From contig CAYUZU010000055.1 in the NCBI GenBank assembly GCA_964448675.1, forward strand, positions 1-11,487: a stretch of DNA of 11,487 bases, given 5' to 3'. Under the pieces are notes generated by a model. It saw nothing but the letters and a program-made list of their open reading frames with translations, made no database searches and had not been told where the DNA came from. Position 1 is the stretch's first letter; each line of letters starts with the position of its first letter. A program made the translations under genes and the position numbers. This stretch comes from CAYUZU01 sp964448675. Lineage in GTDB: Bacteria; Planctomycetota; Phycisphaerae; UBA1845; Fen-1342. This document shows, one piece after another, positions 6,265 through 11,487 of the stretch.

Positions 6265-7827
6265 TCAGTCCGCCTGCCACTCCAGAATCTGCCCCGCGTC
6301 GCGCAGCCTGACCGCCAGCTGCTCGTAGTCGATTCGCTGCACGGGCACGTCGGTCTCGAGTGCGTACACCGCGGCCGTCGCCGCCGACTCGCCCAGCACC
6401 ATGAACACCGGCTCCATGCGGATCGAGCCGTACGCGATGTGCGACGCCGAAAGGCACACCGGCACCAGCAGATTCGCACACTCGCGCTGCCGCGGCACGA
6501 TCGCCCGATACGAGATCGGATACGGCGGAAATCCTCCCACCTGCACATCCCCCTCGTTCCGCACGTGCCCGTCGTCGTCCACGTAGCGCTGCACATGGTG
6601 TGAGTCCATCGTGTACGCCGCCAGCCCCACCGGATCATCCGCGCACCGGCGCCCCTGGCAATCGTGCTGCGTCATCACGTAGTCCGCCACCATCCGCCGC
6701 GCCTCGCGGATGTACAGTCGGTATGGCCAGTTGTCATTGTCAACGAACTCGTCGCGCGCCAGCCCCCAGGTCTGCACTTCCGCCCGCACATGCGGCGGCA
6801 CCCGGCGATGATACGCCAGCGTCCACAACAGTCCGCGCTGGTACGAAACATGCTCCTGCACGATCCGCTCGCGCGTGACGTAGTCCGCCTCGGGATAGGC
6901 ATGGTTCTGGCCGATGTAGTCCGTCGACACCGCAAAGTTGTTGTTCGTGTCCGTCTTGCGGTGCGGCATCATCACGCGGTGCCACGGCACCCGCTCGTCC
7001 CCCGCGTCAAAGTTGCGCAAAAGCAACTCGTACCGCTGCGGATCGTAATCGGCCGGCTTCGTCCACGGGCGCCGATTCGCGGGATCATCCGTCGTGCAGA
7101 TGCGAAAGCAGTACGCCTGCACCCGGTGATCACCGCGGCCCTCCGCGCCTGGGCCGCCCGCCTGCACCCCCGGCAACAGACCGCTGTTCGAGTCGCCCGG
7201 CACGACATACGGATCAACATCCTTGACGAACTGGTGATGCGTCGCGTGCCGCGTCTGTACTCCATTGAGTGTCTCACCATAGACACCGTTCCCTTCGCGC
7301 CCGACCACGTACTGCACACCGGCCAGTGCCATCAGGTCCCCCTCGTACGTCGCATCGATGAACACCCGGCCCCGATACGCCCGCCCCGACTCGGCCACGA
7401 TCGCGGCGATCCGCGTCCCCGCCTTGCGCACCCCGCGCTTCAGGTCCAGCCGCTCACCCAGCACCACCACCACGTCCGTCTCGCCGATCATCTCGCCAAA
7501 GACCGCCTCCGCGACGTGCGGTTCGAAACGCCACGCCTCGTCCTGCCCGTACGCCGCCCCCACCCGGCGGTAGAACTCGCGCGCCATGCCGCCGATCGCA
7601 GCCTTGTTGCCGATGTCGGTCGCCCCCAGCCCGGAGGCACTCAACCCGCCCAGGTGCTGCGTCGGCTCGATCAGCACCACCGTATGCCCCAGCCGCGCTG
7701 CCTTGGTCGCCGCCACGACGCCGCTCGACGTGCCCCCGTACACCACGACATCGAACGGCCGCGTCGCGCGCTGGCAGCCCAGCAACATCCCCCACAATCC
7801 CGCAAGAAGAACCACGCGCGCCATCAT
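6265..7827 (-). CDS. FAD-dependent oxidoreductase with lipoprotein signal
   Basis: 520 residues. The N-terminal hydrophobic stretch ends in lipobox LLGC (Cys18), predicting a lipid-anchored protein outside the cytoplasm. A Rossmann dinucleotide-binding segment follows at 26-54 (VVVYGGTSSGVVAATKAARL, then an acidic end VVLIEP). Next come HLGGLSASGLGATD (58-71), FIDATYEGDLMALAG (156-170) and the C-terminal ASHIAYGSIRMEPVFMVLGE (461-480). This set is typical of the FAD_oxidored family (PF12831), whose members are often annotated only as FAD-dependent oxidoreductases or xanthan-lyase-like proteins. The substrate is unknown. The start is supported by TAGGAGGTGA at 7840-7831. A second ATG follows directly. 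There is no twin-arginine motif, which is odd for an exported flavoprotein. It is transcribed divergently from the symporter gene. Confidence 0.9.
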   Translation of the reverse strand: MMARVVLLAGLWGMLLGCQRATRPFDVVVYGGTSSGVVAATKAARLGHTVVLIEPTQHLGGLSASGLGATDIGNKAAIGGMAREFYRRVGAAYGQDEAWRFEPHVAEAVFGEMIGETDVVVVLGERLDLKRGVRKAGTRIAAIVAESGRAYRGRVFIDATYEGDLMALAGVQYVVGREGNGVYGETLNGVQTRHATHHQFVKDVDPYVVPGDSNSGLLPGVQAGGPGAEGRGDHRVQAYCFRICTTDDPANRRPWTKPADYDPQRYELLLRNFDAGDERVPWHRVMMPHRKTDTNNNFAVSTDYIGQNHAYPEADYVTRERIVQEHVSYQRGLLWTLAYHRRVPPHVRAEVQTWGLARDEFVDNDNWPYRLYIREARRMVADYVMTQHDCQGRRCADDPVGLAAYTMDSHHVQRYVDDDGHVRNEGDVQVGGFPPYPISYRAIVPRQRECANLLVPVCLSASHIAYGSIRMEPVFMVLGESAATAAVYALETDVPVQRIDYEQLAVRLRDAGQILEWQAD

Positions 7828-7850
7828 GCGTCACCTCCTACCATGCGCTC

Positions 7851-7887
7851 CGCGCCGGCGCATGACGTTGACGCTGGCGCCGGCGCG
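7851..7887. repeat. paired GCGCCGGCGC palindromes in the divergent promoter gap
   Basis: The perfect 10-bp palindrome GCGCCGGCGC occurs at 7852-7861 and 7877-7886, with centres 25 bp apart. With one flanking base each they form an 11-bp inverted repeat, CGCGCCGGCGC (7851-7861) and GCGCCGGCGCG (7877-7887). They lie in the 107-bp gap between the oxidoreductase and symporter genes. A dimeric regulator site or an mRNA hairpin are both possible. Chance is less unlikely than usual because of the high GC content. Confidence 0.75.
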
Positions 7888-7896
7888 TCTTACCGT
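7868..7896 (+). promoter_or_regulatory. weak candidate promoter for the symporter
   Basis: TTGACG (7868-7873) and TACCGT (7891-7896) are separated by 17 bp. The -35 is good, but the -10 keeps only the TA....T framework. The second GCGCCGGCGC palindrome lies inside the spacer, where a bound protein would be expected to repress. Confidence 0.27.
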
Positions 7897-7934
7897 TGGC
7901 GACCATAACCGCGCAGGAGTCACCCGGCCACCTC

Positions 7935-9740
7935 ATGAACACACTTGCCGACATCGCCCGCCCCGGCCTCGCCCCGCTCGACTGGGGCGTGATGGCCGTC
8001 TACATGCTCGTGCTCGTCGCTGTCGGCCTCTACTTCCGCCGCTTCGCCAACCAGGACCTCGTCCACTTCTTCCTCGCCGGCCGCCGCCTCCCCGGCTGGG
8101 CCAACGGCGTTTCCAACGCGGCCACCTGCATGAATGCCGACGTCGCGCCGGCTTACTGCGGCATGGCCGTGATCACCGGCCTCTACGTGTGCTGGTTCTA
8201 CTTCAGCCGCTTCGGACTGGGCCTGATGGTCGCCGCCGTCCTGCTGGCCCCCTGCTGGCGCCGCCTGGGCGTCCTGACCTCGCCCGAGTTCTACGAGCTG
8301 CGCTTCAGCGGCACGCCCGCGTTCACCATGCGCATGATCACCGCGTTGCGCAGCGCCTTCGTCGGCGTCGTGATCTGGATCGGCGCCGGTCTGCTCGGCC
8401 TCGCGAAGATCGCCGAAGCCCTGCTCGGCTGGGAACGCTGGGAGACCTTCGTCGCCGTCCTGCCCATCATCCTCCTCTACGTCCTGTTGTCGGGCTACAT
8501 GGGTGTCGTCGTCTCGGACGTGCTCCAGTCCATCATCATCGTGGCCTCCTCCGTCGTGCTCATGCTGGTCGTGTGGCTTGACTTCGGCGGCCCGCTCGGC
8601 CTGCACGATGCCCTCGTCGCCCAGTTCGGCCCCAGCGCCGTGAAATGGCACCCACCCCCCGGCGACGAGTTTCTCGGCGTCGTCGGCCTCATCGCCTGGA
8701 TGTTCGGCACCAGCGTCGGCTACGGCGGCGACCTGTCCACCGAGAGCCAGAAGCTCCTCTCCTGTCGCTCGCCCCGCGAGGCCGCCCGCATGTACATCTG
8801 GACGCAGGTCGTGCTCTTCCTCATGCTGGCAACCCTCACCCTGCCCGCGCTGGGCGCCATGGCGCGCTGGCCCGGCCTGCACGACGGCACCGTCAACAAG
8901 GAGCTCGCGTTCGGCCTGCTGCTCGGCCACTACCTCCCGCCCGGCCTGCTGGGACTGGCCCTGGTCGCCCTCGGCGCCTCGATCATGTCTACCGTCGATT
9001 CACACATGAACTACGCCGGCCAGGTCGTCGTGCACGACGTCTACCGCCGCCTCGCTCGCCCCACGGCCTCCAACGCCCACTACATGCGTGTCGGCAAGCT
9101 GGTGATGGTGGCCGTGCTGCTGCTGGCGCTGCTCGTCGCGACCGTGTTCGAAAACGTCATCGACATCTCCATCTTCATGCTCGGACTCTTTGGCGCCGAG
9201 CTGGCCGCCAACTGGGCTCAGTGGTGGTGGTGGCGCTTCAACGGCCCGGCCCGCCTCGCCGCCTCGCTCGGCGGCCCGCTCATCTACCTCTTCAACGCCA
9301 AGGTCGTCTTCGCGTTCTGGATCCCCGTGGGCGACCACGCCGCCTACTGGATCGTGCTGAGCTCGATCGCCGCCACCGCCGTGCTCTGGGTCAGCGTCGC
9401 GCTGCTCACGCGCCCCGACCCGCGCGACGTGCTCGTGCACTTCTACGCAAAAGCCCGGCCCCCGGGCTGGTGGGGCCCCATCGCCGCAACGGCCACCCCC
9501 GACCAACCGCAACCGGCCGTGGTCCTTCCCGGCCTCGGCGTCGCCGCCCTCGGCCTCTGCGCAGTCGCGGCTGCCGTGCTGGCCCTGTCCAACGCCTACG
9601 TGGGACGCTGGCCGGCCGCCGCCGCCAGCGCCGGCCTCAGCCTCGCCGCCGCCCTGACCTTCCGCACCCTGCTGCGGCGCTTCCTCGCACGCTGGGACGC
9701 GGACAAGCCGGATCGCGCAGCATCTGCCGATCCCGCCTGA
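7935..9740 (+). CDS. sodium/solute symporter (SSS family)
   Basis: 601 residues from the ATG at 7935, with about 13-15 predicted membrane helices. Family features are the LDWGVMAVYM first helix, FFLAGRRLPGWANGVS (45-60), a GYMGVVVSDVLQ segment (187-198) and LPPGLLGLALVALGASIMST (334-353) running into VDSHMNY. The Ser/Thr pair in the last segment corresponds to the Na2-site region of SSS transporters. It should use a sodium gradient to import an organic solute such as a sugar, sugar acid or amino acid; the sequence does not say which. A TTG at 7896 could extend the frame by 13 residues, but ATG 7935 fits family N-termini better. AGGAG at 7915-7919 lies 15 nt before that ATG, rather far. Two further hydrophobic segments (529-552, 558-577) form a C-terminal extension. 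Divergent from the oxidoreductase gene, with which it may share control. Confidence 0.92.
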   Translation: MNTLADIARPGLAPLDWGVMAVYMLVLVAVGLYFRRFANQDLVHFFLAGRRLPGWANGVSNAATCMNADVAPAYCGMAVITGLYVCWFYFSRFGLGLMVAAVLLAPCWRRLGVLTSPEFYELRFSGTPAFTMRMITALRSAFVGVVIWIGAGLLGLAKIAEALLGWERWETFVAVLPIILLYVLLSGYMGVVVSDVLQSIIIVASSVVLMLVVWLDFGGPLGLHDALVAQFGPSAVKWHPPPGDEFLGVVGLIAWMFGTSVGYGGDLSTESQKLLSCRSPREAARMYIWTQVVLFLMLATLTLPALGAMARWPGLHDGTVNKELAFGLLLGHYLPPGLLGLALVALGASIMSTVDSHMNYAGQVVVHDVYRRLARPTASNAHYMRVGKLVMVAVLLLALLVATVFENVIDISIFMLGLFGAELAANWAQWWWWRFNGPARLAASLGGPLIYLFNAKVVFAFWIPVGDHAAYWIVLSSIAATAVLWVSVALLTRPDPRDVLVHFYAKARPPGWWGPIAATATPDQPQPAVVLPGLGVAALGLCAVAAAVLALSNAYVGRWPAAAASAGLSLAAALTFRTLLRRFLARWDADKPDRAASADPA

Positions 9741-10020
9741 TCAAGCCCCGCACCGCGTCCCGCCGCAGCGCCGCCGCTCGCTTATCGGACACCGACCGCA
9801 ACGGCATCGCGGGGGCCCGGCCCTGAAACTACCTGTCCCCCTTCGGAAATCCGTCATGATTCTCCCGGGTCAAAACCACGATACAACCTTCATCAGGATA
9901 GCGTGTAAGTGCACCGCGCCGCCCGCACGGGCTGCGCCGCGGAGACGCCCCCACTGCGTGGACCATCCGGGGCACTCTGCGCATTGGGGCAATTCGGCAT
10001 TTTGACTAGGGAGCAATGAC
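9741..10020. other. intergenic region between symporter and chemoreceptor genes
   Basis: I see no gene, clear promoter or convincing terminator in these 280 bp. GGGGG (9811-9815) and CCCCC (9837-9841) could pair across a long loop, but no T-run follows. A Shine-Dalgarno AGGGAG at 10008-10013 belongs to the downstream gene. Confidence 0.55.
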
Positions 10021-11487
10021 ATGACGTTGGGCGCCAAACTCATCACCTCTTTCCTCGGCTGCGGCCTCATCCCCCTGGGCATCGTCGCATTCGTCAGTTA
10101 CAGCACCGCCGACAAGGGCATGCACGACATCACCGACTACGGCGAGACCGCGCTCGAGCACTCGGCGTACAACCAGCTGGTCGCCCTGCGCGACGTCAAG
10201 AAGGCCCAGATCGAGAAGTACTTCGCCGAGCGCAAGGGCGACATGGGCGTCCTCACCAAGAACGTCGCCGCCCTGCGCGAGAACGCCTTCGGCAAGCTCA
10301 GCACCGTCCAACAGCTCAAGCGCGCACAGATCATCGACTTCTTCGCGGCGGTCAGCAAAGACCTCACCGCGCTGGCCAAGAACCCCACGCTTGCTGCGGC
10401 CTACACCGACTTCAAGACCGAGGGCGACCCGGCCGCCGACTACGACGTCACCACCGAGAGCTACCAGCAGGTCTGGCAGCAGCATGACACCTACCTCGGC
10501 GAATACGTGCGCACCGCCGGCTACTACGACATCTTCATCATCGACGGCGCTTCGGGCCGCGTCCTCTACACCAACGCCCGCGAGAAAGACCTCGGCGCCG
10601 ATCTCGCCAACGGCAAGTACAAGGACGAAGGTCTCGCCCGCCTCTGGCACAAGGTCTGTGACAATGAGCAGATCAGCTTCGAGGACTTCAGCCCCTACGC
10701 ACCCAGCGATGGGCAGCAGGCCGGCTTCGTCGGCGCCCCCTTCTACGCCCCGAGCGGCGAGTTGCTCGGCGTCGTCGCCCTTCAGATCCCGACCGATCCC
10801 ATCAACGCCATCGTCCAGAAACGCGACGGCATGGGCACCACCGGCGAAACGTACCTCGTCGGCACGGCCAACGGCCAGCAGGGTTTCCGCAGCGACATGC
10901 TTACCATGGGCGACGGCAAGTACGTCATCGGCTACGAGATTCACACCGACTACATCGATCGCGTCCTGTCCGAACGCGAGTCGTTCCAGAAGGTCTATCG
11001 CGACAGCGCCGGCAACCCCGTGATGGTCGCCGCCGACCCGCTCGACATCCCCGGCCTCAACTGGGCCTGCATCTCCAAGATCAACCTCGAAGAGGCCGTC
11101 GTGCTCCAGATCGAAGGCGAGAGCGACGACTTCCTCACGCAGTACAACAACCTCTACGGCTACTACGACCTCTTCCTCATCAACCCGGACGGCTTCTGTT
11201 TCTACTCCGTTTGCCGCGAGGCCGACTACCGCACCAACCTCGTCGACGGCAAGTTCAAGGACTCGAACCTCGGCCAGCTCGTCCGCGACGTGCGCAAGAC
11301 CCAGCAGTTCGGCTTCGCCGACTTCCGCCCCTACGCCCCGAGCAACGACGCGCCGTGTGCCTTCATCGCCGAGCCCGTCGTCGCCAACGGTCAGATCGAG
11401 CTCATCGTCGCCCTGCAGCTGCCGCTCGATCACATCAACGCGATCATGGGCGTCCGCGCCGGCATGGGCGAGACCGGCGAGACCTAC
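10021..11487 (+). CDS. chemoreceptor-like protein with tandem Cache-like sensor modules, C-terminus beyond window
   Basis: 489 residues with no stop before the window edge. ATG at 10021 follows AGGGAG by 7 nt. Residues 7-27 form a membrane segment. Residues 50-130 are helical and contain two related units (ALRDVKKAQIEKYFAERKGD and QQLKRAQIIDFFAAVSKDL). A first Cache-like module runs 167-280 (GYYDIFIIDGASGRVLYTNA, FSPYAPS, INAIVQKRDGMGTTGETYLV), with a distal part near 325-360 (SAGNPVMVAADPLDIPGLNW). A second module begins at 380 (GYYDLFLINPDG) and reaches GMGETGETY exactly at the edge. This arrangement is familiar from methyl-accepting chemotaxis proteins of planctomycetes and other environmental bacteria, so a second membrane helix, HAMP and signalling domain are expected downstream. 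A histidine kinase or diguanylate cyclase output cannot be excluded. The ligand is unknown. Confidence 0.85.
   Translation, partial: MTLGAKLITSFLGCGLIPLGIVAFVSYSTADKGMHDITDYGETALEHSAYNQLVALRDVKKAQIEKYFAERKGDMGVLTKNVAALRENAFGKLSTVQQLKRAQIIDFFAAVSKDLTALAKNPTLAAAYTDFKTEGDPAADYDVTTESYQQVWQQHDTYLGEYVRTAGYYDIFIIDGASGRVLYTNAREKDLGADLANGKYKDEGLARLWHKVCDNEQISFEDFSPYAPSDGQQAGFVGAPFYAPSGELLGVVALQIPTDPINAIVQKRDGMGTTGETYLVGTANGQQGFRSDMLTMGDGKYVIGYEIHTDYIDRVLSERESFQKVYRDSAGNPVMVAADPLDIPGLNWACISKINLEEAVVLQIEGESDDFLTQYNNLYGYYDLFLINPDGFCFYSVCREADYRTNLVDGKFKDSNLGQLVRDVRKTQQFGFADFRPYAPSNDAPCAFIAEPVVANGQIELIVALQLPLDHINAIMGVRAGMGETGETY

Noticed and set aside
7896..7934. TTG start extending the symporter by 13 residues
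   Set aside because: No Shine-Dalgarno precedes it, and family N-termini begin shortly before the first helix, matching the ATG at 7935.
7920..8930. 336-residue minus-strand open frame opposite the symporter
   Set aside because: His/Glu/Ala/Gly-rich antisense shadow of a clear membrane transporter, with no recognisable domain.
9811..9841. GGGGG/CCCCC pairing downstream of the symporter as a terminator
   Set aside because: Five pairs across a loop of about 21 nt with no T-run; could easily be chance at this GC content.
9971..9990. GGCAC...GGGGC as a sigma54 promoter before the chemoreceptor
   Set aside because: The conserved GG and GC elements are not at the required -24/-12 spacing.
10006..11433. 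475-residue open frame on the minus strand opposite the chemoreceptor gene
   Set aside because: It is a low-complexity Val/Ala/Glu/Asp/Gly sequence produced by antisense reading of GC-rich third positions. The plus strand encodes a recognisable protein with a ribosome binding site.

Overview
This is a GC-rich chromosomal window. Its gene content suggests a member of the Planctomycetota, possibly Phycisphaerae-like. The signs are a very large mosaic lipoprotein with calcium-loop repeats, an HAF-repeat protein ending in a PEP-CTERM sorting tag, a lipoprotein-type FAD oxidoreductase divergent from a sodium/solute symporter, and a chemoreceptor with stacked Cache-like sensor modules. The assignment rests on family content only; no phylogenetic marker is present beyond a partial tRNA.

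Layout from left to right. (1) 1-54, minus: most of a tRNA-Gly(CCC), cut by the window edge, with a good sigma70-type promoter at 91-118. (2) 55-546: no convincing protein gene. It holds a 66-bp tandem repeat (about 2.6 copies) and a strong GC hairpin behind the next gene. (3) 547-4344, minus: a 1265-residue lipoprotein with two IPT/TIG domains, calcium-binding DxDxDG loops, a core resembling the pore-forming part of anthrax protective antigen and other binary-toxin B components, a PKD domain and a LamG-like domain. (4) 4345-5093: a long divergent intergenic region with one candidate promoter for each flanking gene, both beside a related AACCGTA(C/T)TG..TCGTAC motif. (5) 5094-6245, plus: a secreted HAF-repeat protein with a PEP-CTERM tail. 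(6) 6265-7827, minus: an FAD-dependent oxidoreductase with a lipoprotein signal. (7) 7828-7934: a compact divergent regulatory gap with two copies of a GCGCCGGCGC palindrome. (8) 7935-9740, plus: an SSS-family symporter. (9) 9741-10020: intergenic. (10) 10021 to the end, plus: the N-terminal 489 residues of a chemoreceptor-like protein, open at the window edge.

Most of the products act at or beyond the cell envelope: two predicted lipoproteins, one exosortase-sorted exported protein, one transporter and one membrane sensor. No operon of more than one gene is evident. The oxidoreductase and symporter share a 107-bp divergent control region and may act on the same solute, but that is inference. 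The most notable item is the protective-antigen-like core, including a candidate membrane-inserting beta-hairpin, inside a lipid-anchored multidomain surface protein with no toxin A component in view.
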